Below are positions 8,494-17,520 of a stretch of DNA of 64,000 nucleotides, piece by piece. This DNA is from Colletes latitarsis (taxonomy: Eukaryota > Arthropoda > Insecta > Hymenoptera > Colletidae). The notes beneath the pieces are model-generated. The model saw only the letters and a program-made list of their open reading frames with translations, ran no database searches and was not told the origin of the DNA. The DNA lies in the NCBI RefSeq assembly GCF_051014445.1, contig NC_135137.1, forward strand, positions 14,943,501 to 15,007,500, read 5' to 3'. The position numbers and the translations under genes were made by a program. Each line of letters begins with the position of its first letter. Position 1 is the first letter of the stretch.

Positions 8494-11400
8494 CCGCCCC
8501 GCCTCCTCCTCCAGGCCAACCTCAACCACTGCCGCGCGGCACAGGACTTGATGTCCCAAGTCCTCGCGGAGTGGGGGGTTGGCCTGGCGGTCGCCGCCGA
8601 GCCGTACCGCGTCCCTGATCACCCTCATTGGGTGGGCGACGCGGACGGCTTGGTGGCGACGGTATGGGGAGGGGGCGACGGGTCCCCACCGTTCTCCTTG
8701 TTGGAGCGCGGTCGGGGATTCGTCGCCGTGGACTGGGGGGGAGTCGCTGTGGTGGGGTGCTACATTTCGCCCCGTAGCGGTCACGCTGCGTTCGAGCTGT
8801 ACTTGGCCGAGGTCGCGGCATGCGTGCAGCGCTACGCGGCCCGGCCGGTGCTGGTCCTGGGGGATTTTAATGCCAAGTCGGTGGCTTGGGGATCCCCCAG
8901 GACCTCCGTTCGCGGCGGGATCCTGGGCGATTGGGCGGCGGGGCTCGACCTCCGGGTATTGAACCGGGGGTCGGAGCACACATGCGTGCGGCGATATGGG
9001 GGGTCCATCGTGGATGTTGGATTCGCGACCCCCAACGCCGTGCGCATGGTGTCGGGTTGGCACGTGGTCGCGGGGGCAGAGACACTCTCCGATCACCGGT
9101 ACATCCGGATGGAGGTCTCTGCCGCCGCGAGTGCATCCCGACACGGCCGCCTGCGTGGCGCCCCACCACGCCGCTGGGCGCTTCGGCGCCTGGACAAGGA
9201 CGCCCTGATGGCAGCTGCCCTCGCTGCAACTTGGCCGCAGGGAGCGGCCGAGTTGCCGAGCATAGAGGAGGAGGTCGCCCGGCTCGGAGCATTGGTCGCG
9301 GGTATTTGCGACGCGGCGATGCCTCGGGTCGGGCGGGCTTCTCCTCGCCGGGCGGTGTACTGGTGGTCGGACGCGATCGCGGAGTTGCGAGTCGCGACTG
9401 TCCGCGCCCGACGCCAGTACACCCGCGCGCGCCGTCGTCAACGTACAGGCGACGGCGTGGCGCGAGCGAGGGCAGCTGATGACCTGTATGGAGCATACCG
9501 CGTGGCGCGGGTTGCTCTGCAGGTCGCCATCAAACGGGCCAAGACCCGGGCATGGAAGGAGCTCCTCCAGACCCTTGATGACGATCCATGGGGGCGCCCA
9601 CATAAGGTGGTGCTGAATAAGCTCCGCCCGTGGGCGCCCCCCGTCACCGAGGGTCTTGACCCCCGGCTGCTGGAGGACGTGGTCAATACACTCTTCCCAA
9701 TTGGGGAGAGGGGACCGCGTCCTCCGGCGGCGGCGGCTGTCCCAGTGGAGTGGACGGCCGAGCTGGGGGTCACGCAGGAGGAGCTGGCAGCGGCCATCAG
9801 ACGGCTCGGGGTTCGTAACACGGCCCCGGGTCCGGATGGTGTGCCCGGCCGGGTTTGGGTCTTGACCCAGGGCGTCCTTGGGGCCGACCTCAGGCGGTTG
9901 TTCGACCGCTGCCTGAGGGACGGGCGATTCCCCCCCAGTTGGAAGGTGGCGAGGATGGTCCTCCTCCGGAAGGAGGGTCGGCCCGCGGAGTCTCCCTCCG
10001 CATACCGGCCCATTTGTCTCCTCGACGAGGTGGGCAAGCTCTTCGAGCGTGTGATTGCTGCCCGCCTCGTCGAGCACCTGTCGCGGGGTGATCCCGGTCT
10101 GGCCGACTGCCAGTTCGGTTTCCGGGGGGGCCGATCGACTATCGACGCGATAGGTCGTGTGAGGGCCCTCTCGGAGGCGGCCGTCTCCCGGGGAGGGGTG
10201 GCATTGGCAATATCCTTGGATATTGCCAATGCCTTTAACACCCTCCCCTGGGAAGAGATAAGGAGGGGGCTCGAATATCATCGAGTCCCCCCTTGTCTCA
10301 GGGCGGTCGTCGGGGATTATCTCCGCGGCAGGTGGATCGAGTATCCGGGCCGGGATGGTGATATGCGGAGGGAGGTGTACTGCGGTGTTCCGCAGGGGTC
10401 GGTCCTCGGGCCACTCCTGTGGAACATCGCGTACGACTCGGTGTTGCGGGCCGGCCTCCCCGACGGCGTCAGCACGGTGTGTTATGCGGATGACACACTG
10501 GTGCTGGCCGTCGGGGCGCACTGGGGGAGGGCCATGCGTCGCGCGGAGGAGGGGTCGCAACGCGTCGTCGACCGGATCAGGGGAATGGGGATGACGGTGG
10601 CGGTCCATAAGACCGAGGTGATTGCGTTTCATTCACCTCGGCAGGATCCGCCACCCCCTTTGATCCGGGTGGGTGGAGCTGACATCGAGGTGAAGCCCCA
10701 GATCAGGTATCTAGGGCTGATCCTCGATAGCCACTGGCGTTTCGAGGAGCATTTCCGCTGCCTGGTCCCCCGGTTGGAAAGGATGGTTGCGGCTCTGGGC
10801 CGGATCCTGCCCAACCTGGGGGGCCCGGCGGGCCGAGTTCGTCGCCTCTATGTGGCAATGGTCCAGTCGGTGGCCCTATACGGGGCCCCCGTCTGGGCGG
10901 ACGACCTGGCTGCCTCCCGGCGCAGCATGACTATGCTGCGTAGGGTGCAGAGGCGCATGGCGCTCAGGGTCGTCCGCGGGTATCGGACCATGTCACATGA
11001 GGCGGCGACGGTTCTAGCGGGGATGCCGCCCATGGACCTGCTCGCGCGGTCGCACGCGGTGATGTACCGGCACCGCGTCGACCGTCGCGCGGGGGTGGGG
11101 GCGGTCCCGGGCGGGCAGGAACCTGCTTGGGGCGATTTGAAGCGCCAGGCCCGGCAGTCCGTGTTGCTCGCGTGGCAGGAGCGGCTGGCTCTGCCAACCG
11201 CGGGGCACCGGACTGTCGGGGCTGTTCGGCCACTCCTGAAGGAGTGGCTGGACAGAGGCCATGGCGGCCTCACCTACCGGATGGCACAGGTATTTTCCGG
11301 GCATGGCAGCTTCGGAAGATGCCTGTGCCGGATAGGGAAGGAGCCGACGGCGCGTTGCTGCCACTGCGACGCTGAGCAGGACACGGCGGATCATACCCTG

Positions 11401-11520
11401 GAGGTATGCCCCGCGTGGGAGGGGGAGCGCCGTGTCCTGGTCGGCGTCGTCGGGCGGGATGTCTCGCTGCCGGGCGTGGTACGCGCCATGCGCGGGCGGC
11501 CGCCTCGGCGTGGCGGATGA
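8491..11520 (+). CDS. Element B ORF2: endonuclease-reverse transcriptase
   Basis: This 1009-residue enzyme would nick target DNA and copy the element RNA at the nick. The N-terminal APE-type endonuclease (about 1-215) shows N10 in QANLNHCR, E37 in AEPYR, D125 and N127 in GDFNA, and D201-H202 in LSDHR. The reverse transcriptase (about 430-720) has FRGGRST, motif A with D577 in LDIANAF, GVPQGSVLGP, and CYADD with D667-D668. All expected catalytic residues are present. A C-terminal zinc motif reads C956-x2-C959-x8-H968-x4-C973. The protein ends about 17 residues after VVRAM in a basic stretch, whereas element A goes on for about 45. Another frame here (11501-11518) still reads a Trp-containing piece similar to A, so a frameshift or deletion trimmed the end. 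The ATG at 8491 overlaps the ORF1 stop. Confidence 0.95.
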   Translation: MPPRLLLQANLNHCRAAQDLMSQVLAEWGVGLAVAAEPYRVPDHPHWVGDADGLVATVWGGGDGSPPFSLLERGRGFVAVDWGGVAVVGCYISPRSGHAAFELYLAEVAACVQRYAARPVLVLGDFNAKSVAWGSPRTSVRGGILGDWAAGLDLRVLNRGSEHTCVRRYGGSIVDVGFATPNAVRMVSGWHVVAGAETLSDHRYIRMEVSAAASASRHGRLRGAPPRRWALRRLDKDALMAAALAATWPQGAAELPSIEEEVARLGALVAGICDAAMPRVGRASPRRAVYWWSDAIAELRVATVRARRQYTRARRRQRTGDGVARARAADDLYGAYRVARVALQVAIKRAKTRAWKELLQTLDDDPWGRPHKVVLNKLRPWAPPVTEGLDPRLLEDVVNTLFPIGERGPRPPAAAAVPVEWTAELGVTQEELAAAIRRLGVRNTAPGPDGVPGRVWVLTQGVLGADLRRLFDRCLRDGRFPPSWKVARMVLLRKEGRPAESPSAYRPICLLDEVGKLFERVIAARLVEHLSRGDPGLADCQFGFRGGRSTIDAIGRVRALSEAAVSRGGVALAISLDIANAFNTLPWEEIRRGLEYHRVPPCLRAVVGDYLRGRWIEYPGRDGDMRREVYCGVPQGSVLGPLLWNIAYDSVLRAGLPDGVSTVCYADDTLVLAVGAHWGRAMRRAEEGSQRVVDRIRGMGMTVAVHKTEVIAFHSPRQDPPPPLIRVGGADIEVKPQIRYLGLILDSHWRFEEHFRCLVPRLERMVAALGRILPNLGGPAGRVRRLYVAMVQSVALYGAPVWADDLAASRRSMTMLRRVQRRMALRVVRGYRTMSHEAATVLAGMPPMDLLARSHAVMYRHRVDRRAGVGAVPGGQEPAWGDLKRQARQSVLLAWQERLALPTAGHRTVGAVRPLLKEWLDRGHGGLTYRMAQVFSGHGSFGRCLCRIGKEPTARCCHCDAEQDTADHTLEVCPAWEGERRVLVGVVGRDVSLPGVVRAMRGRPPRRGG

Positions 11521-12034
11521 CCTAGGCTGGGAGGGGGGTCCTGAGGGGACCCTCCTCCCGCCAGGCGGCGCCGGGTCGGACCGGTTGGGGGTAGGAGTGC
11601 CTCCCCCTACCGGTCCGACGCAAGGGGAGGCACCCTCGGCGGTCTGGTGCGGCCATGAACGCCCGGCCGCCGAGGGGTGGAAACGGGGTCGCGGGCGGTT
11701 GCGAGTTGGGGCTCGTAGCCGCCACTAAACGCGGCCCCGGGACGGATAGCGGCGGGATTGAGTGGCCCCGTCCCGCCGCTGTGAGGCAGTGTGTCTACTG
11801 GGGGGCCGATTGTCCCCCCGGGGGATGGGCGCGAAAGCGCGGGCACGGGGAGGATACCGGAAGAATGCTTCGAGCGATTCCCGGTATCCTCCCAAAGCGT
11901 GCCGAAGGGTCACCGTGGGGTTTTTAGTGGGTAGGTCCCGCGCCTGTCGTTGTACGGGCGCGGGGAATCCCACACACCCCTCCCACCTCTCCCCAAGGAG
12001 GTGGGAGGGAGTCTTTCGAAGATTTTCCCCACGA

Positions 12035-12035
<1 letters not shown>
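11521..12035 (+). other. Element B 3' untranslated region with several stem-loops
   Basis: This GC-rich non-coding tail is dense in inverted repeats. One large hairpin spans about 11575-11622 (GTCGGACCGGT with ACCGGTCCGAC). Another pairs 11848-11860 with 11881-11893 (GGGAGGATACCGG with CCGGTATCCTCCC). The segment GGGGTTTTTAGTGGGTAGG (from 11917) resembles GGTGTTTTAGCCGGTAAG in element A. In R1-clade elements the 3' end is what the reverse transcriptase recognises, so these are candidates for that signal. Confidence 0.75.
11927..12009 (+). promoter_or_regulatory. Terminal double stem-loop of element B RNA
   Basis: The first structure has GTGGG (11927-11931) with CCCAC (11969-11973), enclosing CCCGCGCC (11937-11944) with GGCGCGGG (11957-11964). 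The second is a 12-bp stem, 11978-11989 with 11998-12009, and an 8-nt loop. It ends 26 nt before the poly(A). A role in template recognition during target-primed reverse transcription is inferred. Confidence 0.6.

Positions 12036-12065
<30 letters not shown>
12036..12065 (+). other. Element B poly(A) tail (30 nt)
   Basis: An uninterrupted run of 30 A's follows CCCCACGAC. Its last three bases may belong to the target duplication. The purity suggests a recent insertion. Confidence 0.95.
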
Positions 12066-12069
<4 letters not shown>

Positions 12070-12077
12070 TCCGCAGC
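12063..12077 (+). repeat. Right target-site duplication of element B
   Basis: This is the second copy of AAAGTCCTCCGCAGC. Element A's ORF1 resumes in the same frame at 12078. Confidence 0.93.
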
Positions 12078-13322
12078 AGGTCGGCCAGCCGCAAATGCCG
12101 CGGCTGGAAATACAAAGAAGGGTGTTGCCCAGCTGGCGGCGGTCAAGCTACCAAGGCTGCCGAAAAATGCGGCAGTCTCAGTGACCGCTGCCACTGGGCG
12201 CGAGAAGGACCTGGGCCCCCTCCTCACTAGGGTGATGCCCGGGATCTGCAAGGATCTCGGGATAACCGGAATGCGGCCCACAAGGGCGGTTACCGGGGCG
12301 CTCCTATTGGCGATCCCCGGTGAAAAGGGGAAGGAGAAGGCGACCGCCCTGAGGGCGCGCCTTGAGGGGGCCCTCCAGGTCGAGGGTGTTCGGGTGGCTT
12401 GCCCTCAGAAGCAGACCGAGTTAAGGGTTTCCGGCCTGTCGGAGGCAGCCACCCAGGACGCGGTAAGGGAGGCCCTTGCCAACGCCGGGGGTTGCGGCGC
12501 TACGGAGGTCAACGTTGGTGACCTCCGCCGGGACAGCTCGGGCATGTTTACTGCCTGGGCCCGCTGTCCCCTTCGCGCCGCAACCAAGCTCGCGAAGTCC
12601 GGCTGATTAATGGTCGGCTTCTTCGAGGCCCGGCTGGCAGTACTCGCCGCGAGGCCTCTGCAGTGCCACCGCTGTCTGGAGTTCGGCCATGTCCGGCAGC
12701 GGTGCACCAGCACTGTCGATCGCAGCGGCCTCTGTTACCGCTGCGGAGGGGCCTCCCATACGGCACGGGAGTGCACGGCCGCCTCTAAATGCCCCCTTTG
12801 TGTGGGCTTGGGGCGGCCAGCGGATCACCGCATGGGTGGGGCGGCGTGCCGTCCCCCCATGCGAAAGGGGAAGAAGGGGAAGGGGGTGGGTGTGCCCCAT
12901 CCACGGTGCCGGCTGGTGTTGAGCCGGCGCCGGTGCCCGTCGCGATGGAGGTCCAAGGGGCGGCTTGTTCCCAACCATCCCCAGCTGTGGTGTCGGGAGC
13001 TATTCCCGCCCCGGCATCTGTCGCGGCGGCGGTGAAGGTGGTGGGGGGTGCACCCGCACGCCCGCCTGTTACGGAGATGATGGAGGTGGATGTGGCGCCT
13101 TGCGACTCGGCGCCCTCCACCTCCACGAAATCGGAAGGCGTGTTGTCTGGGGGTGGCTCTGCAGAGTCCCCACCCCAATCGACATCCCAGCCGCCGTGCG
13201 GGTCAGAGCCCATTAGTCGCGGGGTGATGGCCTCGTACGGCGGCAAAGATCCGGAGCGCACAGAGGCGCCCCTAAACACAGGAAGGGGAGGCCCGGAGGA
13301 GGCCGCGGGTGAGACCCGATAA
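12078..13322 (+). pseudogene. Element A ORF1, 3' part (zinc-knuckle gag domain), with stop and frameshift
   Basis: This continues the ORF1 split at 6227. It reads the R1-clade gag domain (VTGALLLAIPG, WARCPL) up to a TGA at 12604-12606, where element B has an Arg codon. The same frame carries on after the stop with three knuckles: C-x2-C-x4-H-x4-C from CHRCLEFGH, a second from CYRCGG, and CPLC-x8-H-x6-C. All three keep their Cys/His ligands, unlike element B. The frame is lost again between about 12870 and 12890 in a G-rich run and continues one frame back, through a Pro/Ala/Ser-rich tail with the PAPVP and MEV words also seen in B. It ends with TAA at 13320-13322, overlapping the ORF2 ATG. 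The protein cannot be made in one piece. Confidence 0.88.
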
Positions 13323-13324
13323 TG
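13320..13324 (+). promoter_or_regulatory. TAATG stop-start overlap, element A
   Basis: The ORF1 stop (13320-13322) and the ORF2 start (13322-13324) share one A, as in element B. The surrounding bases differ between the elements, so the pentamer itself is what is conserved. Confidence 0.8.
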
Positions 13325-16300
13325 TCTCAACGCCTCCTCCAGGTCAATTTGAACCACTGCCGGGGGGCTCAGGATCTCATGCTCCAAACCCTCCGGCAGT
13401 GGAACATCGGGATGGCCGTGATCGCCGAGCCCTATCGTGTCCCCAAACACCCCGCTTGGGTGGGGGACCTTAACGGGGTTTCGGCGATCACATGGCAGTA
13501 CGGGCGCGGCACGTTGCCGTGTTCCGTCGTTGGGAGGGGCCACGGTTTTGTGGTGGTTAAATGGGGGGAACTGGTGGTTGCCGGGTGTTATGCGTCGCCC
13601 GCTATGGGCCTCAGCGTTTTTGAGGCGTACCTCGACGAGGTGGGGAGATGCATCTCCCCACATCTCGCCAGTGGGGTACTCGTCCTGGGAGATTTTAATG
13701 CCCACGCTGCAGCATGGGGCTGTCCCAGGACGATCGTGAAGGGCGACGCGATGCTCGTATGGGCGGCGGGTCACGGCCTCGTAGTGTTGAATGAGGGGGC
13801 CGTGAGCACGTGCGTGCACGCGCGGGGCGAGTCGATCGTCGACATATCGTTGGCGAGCCCCGCCATAGCGCGCCGTGTGTCCGACTGGAGGGTCGCGGAG
13901 GAGGTGGCGACGTTAAGCGACCACCTCTACATAACGTTTTCCGTATCCGCGATCCCCGGCGTAAATGGACCCCGTCAACAGGGCAGGGAAGCACACCTGG
14001 CGCCACGCTGGTCCGCCAAGAGGCTGGACCCGGACGCCCTTGCGATGGCAGCCTCCGTCGTGGCATGGCAGGAAATGCCACGCCGGACCCTCGGCACTCC
14101 TTCTGCCGGGGCGCGTTGGTTCCGGGAGACTATGACGTCGTTGTATGACGCAGTCATGCCCCGGGCCACAGCCCCGAGCCGCGGGGGGTCCGTGTACTGG
14201 TGGTCGGGCGAGATCGAGGACTTACGCACTCGGTGCGTTGTCGCCCGACGCCGGTACACCCGCGCCAGGAGAAGGCGCGGGGCGACGGAGGCAGAGGTGG
14301 TGGGGTTGCGCGGGGAATTTTCCATTGCGCGCAGAACCCTCCGCCGGGCCATCGCGACCGCGAAAGCCCAGGCATGGACGGAGCTCCTCGGCTCTCTGGA
14401 TGCAAATCCATGGGGGCGACCCTATCATATGGTCGCAGGCAAGATGCGATCATGGGCGCCCCGGATCACAGAGAGCCTCGACCCCCAGCTGCTCGGGGAA
14501 ACTATGCGCGTCCTCTTCCCCGTTGGGGGAGAGGCGTTCCTGCATCCCCCCGAGCCACAGCCGGATCACCCGCCTTGGTGGTCCGACGAACTGGGGGTCT
14601 CCGAGGAGGAGCTAGCTAGGGCCGTCCGGAGAATGGCTGCCAAGAAGACGGCGCCAGGACCGGACGGCATACCTGGCAGGGCCTGGGCTATAGCGGTGGG
14701 CGCTCTGGGGGCCGGATTGGTGCGTGTGTTTGACGCGTGCCTGCGGACCGGCCAGTTCCCCTCTATATGGAAGGTAGCGAGGTTGGTCCTCCTCCACAAG
14801 CCAGGGAAGCCCGCGGATTCTCCATCCGCGTTCCGACCCATATGTCTTCTGGACGAGGCTGGAAAGCTCCTCGAGCGGGTCATAGTATCCCGACTCGAGG
14901 GGCACCTGTCCCGCGTCGGCCCCGATCTGGCCGACCGACAGTTCGGCTTCCGCCGGGGCCGCTCCACAGTCGACGCCATAGCGACAGTGCGGACCCTGGC
15001 GGATCGGCAATATCCCGGGGGGGTGTGGCGTTGGCAGTCTCGTTGTACATAGCCAACGCCTTTAACACCGTCTCTTGGGGGGGCGATAGGTCGGGCACTC
15101 CAGTACCACCGGGTGCCCGCCTATCTATGCCGACTGATCGGGGATTATCTGCGGGGCAGGGTAGTCCAACATCCGGGTCGGAACGGGACGGAACAGAGAG
15201 CGGTGCACCGCGGAGTCCCACAGGCGTCGGTCCTCGGGCCGCTCCTGTGGAACTTGGCGTATGATGCGATGCTGCGGGCTGATCTCCCCGTCGGCGTGTC
15301 GTTGGTATGTTACGCCGACGACACTCTGGTGATAGCCAGCGGGGATACGTGGAGGAGGGCAGTGGCCCTCGCGGAGTATGGGACGGCACGAGTCGTCGCC
15401 GAAGTAGAGCGTCTGGGGTTGCGCGTGGCACCCCAGAAGACCGAGGCCATCTGGCTGTGTAATGTCAATGGCCGTGGGTTGCCGCGCCAGGCGTCTCTAC
15501 GGGCGGGCGGAGCCCAAGTCGGGGTGGGGCGCCGGATGAAGTATTTGGGCCTCACCCTGGACAGCTACTGGCGGTTCGGGCATCATTTGGAAGGGTTGGG
15601 TCCCCGTATCGAGAGGGCAGCGGCCGCGTTAGGCCGCATAATGCCTAATCTCGGGGGACCCAACATGGCGGCACGGCGGCTGTATTTGGGAGTCGTCCGG
15701 TCCATGGCGCTTTATGGCGCGCCTATATGGGCCGGCGGTCTGATGGCAAATCGGCGGGGTGCATTTGTACTCCGCCGGTTACAGAGGTTGGTGGCCATCA
15801 GAGTCGTGCGGGGTTATCGCACGATCTCCTACACAGCCGCCACCTTGCTGGCGGGTTCCGCACCGTTTCACCTACTGGCGAAACTGGACGCAGAGGTCTA
15901 TCAAAGCCTCTGCGACCTTCGCCAGCGGGGCGTGGATCCGCTCGGCGAGGAGGCCGCTAGGGCCCGAAGCCAGGCGCGGCGACGCGTCTATAGTCGGTGG
16001 CTGGTCTGGTTATCGAAGCCAGACCAGCGGGATGATCGCGTCGCCGCGGCGGTCCGCCCAGTGTTTTATGCCTGGGTGGGCCGTAGCTGGGGTACGCCCA
16101 CCTACCGCCTGACACAGGTACTGACCGGACACGGTTGCTTCGGTCGGTACCTGCATCGGATAGGGCGGGAGGCGACGGCTGCGTGCCATCATTGTAGGGG
16201 AAGGGAGGACACCGCGCAGCACACGCTGGAGTTTTGCCCGGCGTGGGCAGCGCAGCGCGGTGTCCTTATTAGAGCGATTGGAGCGGACCTCTCGCTGCCC

Positions 16301-16438
16301 ACCGTTATTCGTGCGATGGTCGGCAGTGAGGAGGCGTGGGCGGCCATGGCCTTGTTTTGTGAGGAGGTCATGGCCGCCAAGGAGGACGCCGAAAGGGCGC
16401 GTGAGGAGGTGGGGGGCAGGCGGCGACGTCGACCATAA
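13322..16438 (+). pseudogene. Element A ORF2: endonuclease-reverse transcriptase, inactivated
   Basis: This is a homologue of element B ORF2, about 1038 codons. The endonuclease residues are intact: N9, E36, D124 and N126 in GDFNA, D200-H201 in LSDH. The frame slips one base between about 15000 and 15012, giving an early stop at 15050-15052, and slips back in a run of seven G's at 15077-15083. Between the two, motif A reads LYIANAF: the catalytic aspartate is tyrosine (TAC, 15046-15048). Downstream the frame is open, with GVPQASVLGP and CYADD (15308-15322), the CHHC-x8-H-x4-C zinc motif, and a full C-terminus ending in GGRRRRRP. The active-site change alone should abolish reverse transcription, so the copy is dead even if the slips were sequencing errors. 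Confidence 0.92.
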
Positions 16439-16949
16439 GACCCTCCACCGCTCCCCGTGGCAGGGGCAGCGCGAAGGGGTCGGTGATGGTGTTTGTGGTG
16501 CGAGGTGAGGGACTTTATCCCCTCATTCCCCCTCGCACCCAGCCCATCACCGGACCGGGGGCCCGTGGCAGGGGCCCCGTCTAGCGCGGGCGGCAGTGTC
16601 AGCCGGCCCCGCAGCCGTGGTCGCGATCGGTTGGGGGCCCGGTCGCGGCTAGTAGCAGCGGCACGAGTGGGGGCGACGTCGCGTGTGACCGCGCGGCGTC
16701 GCCGTGGGGCAATCAGTTTAGTTTGCCCCCCATTGGGGAGGAGGATCACATCTCCTCCACCGGGAAGGGCCCGTAGTAGGGCGTTGCGCCAACGGGGAGA
16801 GTCACGGTAGTATCGCTAGTTTGGTTCCCGTGACTCTCCCCAGATAAAGGGCGCAGGCGGTAACCGTGGTGTTTTAGCCGGTAAGAGTCCGGCACTACCC
16901 CGGCCTCCCACCCAGGGAGCCGGGGTGTCCATGAGGATTTCACCACGTT
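16439..16949 (+). other. Element A 3' untranslated region
   Basis: This GC-rich non-coding tail of about 510 nt ends in a hairpin, CCCCGGCCTCCC (16898-16909) with GGGAGCCGGGG (16915-16925), with one bulged C. The segment GGTGTTTTAGCCGGTAAG (from 16868) corresponds to the tail segment of element B. Most of the rest of the 3' UTR does not align by eye with B. Confidence 0.75.
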
Positions 16950-16968
16950 AAAAAGAAAAAAAAAAAAA
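16950..16968 (+). other. Element A tail, A-rich, one interruption
   Basis: Nineteen nucleotides, all A except a G at 16955. It is shorter and less pure than the tail of element B, in line with greater age. Confidence 0.9.
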
Positions 16969-16986
16969 GGTCTGGGATATGCCCTC
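16969..16986 (+). repeat. Right target-site duplication of element A (18 bp)
   Basis: This exact second copy of GGTCTGGGATATGCCCTC is where the interrupted satellite monomer resumes. Confidence 0.95.
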
Positions 16987-17520
16987 ATCAGTCTCATTCT
17001 TTCGCGTTCTTCACATACTTCCTGAACAGATCCTGGGTTGTTTCTGATTTGGACCACATAGTAATGTGGTACCATGCTGAAACAGTCAACTAAACCTTGT
17101 CTCGATCAATATTTTAGAGGATATCGCACGTTAGGTCTGGGTTAGGTCTGGGATTTGCCCACATAAGTCAAATACTTTCGCATTCTACACATACTTCTTG
17201 AACAGATCCTGGATTTTCTTCTGGTTTGGATCACATGGTAATGTGGTACCACGCTGAAACAGTCGATTAAACATGGTTTTGATCAATATTTTAGAGGATA
17301 ACGCATGTTTGGTCTAGGTCTGGGTTAGGTCTGGGGTATGCCCTCATCAGTCTCATACATTCGCATTCTTCACATACTTCTTGAACAGATTCTGGGTTGT
17401 TTCTGATTTCGACCACATAGTAATGTGGTACCACGCTGAAACGGACAACTAAACCTTGTCTCGATCAATATTTTAGAGGATATCGCATGTTAGGTCTGGA
17501 TTTGGTCTGGGATTTGCCAT
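16987..17520. repeat. Satellite, S1-type monomers right of the insertion
   Basis: About three monomers still carry the S1 marks (TTCTACACATAC or TTCTTCACATAC, CTTGAACAGATCC, GCATGTTAGG or GCACGTTAGG). They end where the sequence changes to TTTGTCGCATAC and GGCTAGATCC. No gene is seen. Confidence 0.85.

Larger units (their letters stand above)
6228..12062 (+). mobile_element. Element B: R1-clade (SART-like) non-LTR retrotransposon nested in element A
   Basis: B is a 5.8-kb element in the same orientation as its host element A. Its order is 5' UTR (6228-6613), ORF1 (6614-8491), ORF2 (8491-11520), 3' UTR and a 30-nt pure poly(A). Matching short duplications on both sides prove an insertion by target-primed reverse transcription, and the 5' start matches that of A. 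Both reading frames are open without internal stop or frameshift, which, with the clean tail, suggests a later insertion than A. Two features still argue against full activity: the Cys-to-Tyr change in ORF1 and the shortened ORF2 C-terminus. Protein similarity to A is clear through the gag zinc-knuckle region and all of ORF2, but the ORF1 N-termini differ, so A and B are related families and not copies of one. Confidence 0.95.
4057..16968 (+). mobile_element. Element A: R1-clade (SART-like) non-LTR retrotransposon, interrupted by element B
   Basis: The element occupies 4057-6227 and 12078-16968, about 7.06 kb without the nested copy. Its order is 5' UTR, ORF1 (gag-like), ORF2 (endonuclease plus reverse transcriptase), 3' UTR and an A tail of 19 nt with one G. 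Both ends are defined by an 18-bp target duplication. The 5' end aligns with that of element B (CTCATGGGCTG against CCTCAGGGGCTG), so A is probably full length. It is strongly GC-rich against the AT-richer satellite. R1-clade placement rests on the APE-type endonuclease, CYADD reverse transcriptase, C-terminal CCHC in ORF2, three CCHC-type knuckles in ORF1 and the TAATG join. Several frameshifts, a stop and a lost catalytic residue make this copy inactive. Confidence 0.95.

Noticed and set aside
6454..10632. Long open frames on the minus strand of the elements (up to 714 codons)
   Set aside because: They mirror the GC-rich sense ORFs, are rich in Pro, Arg and Ala, and show no recognisable motif, while the sense frames carry complete domain signatures.
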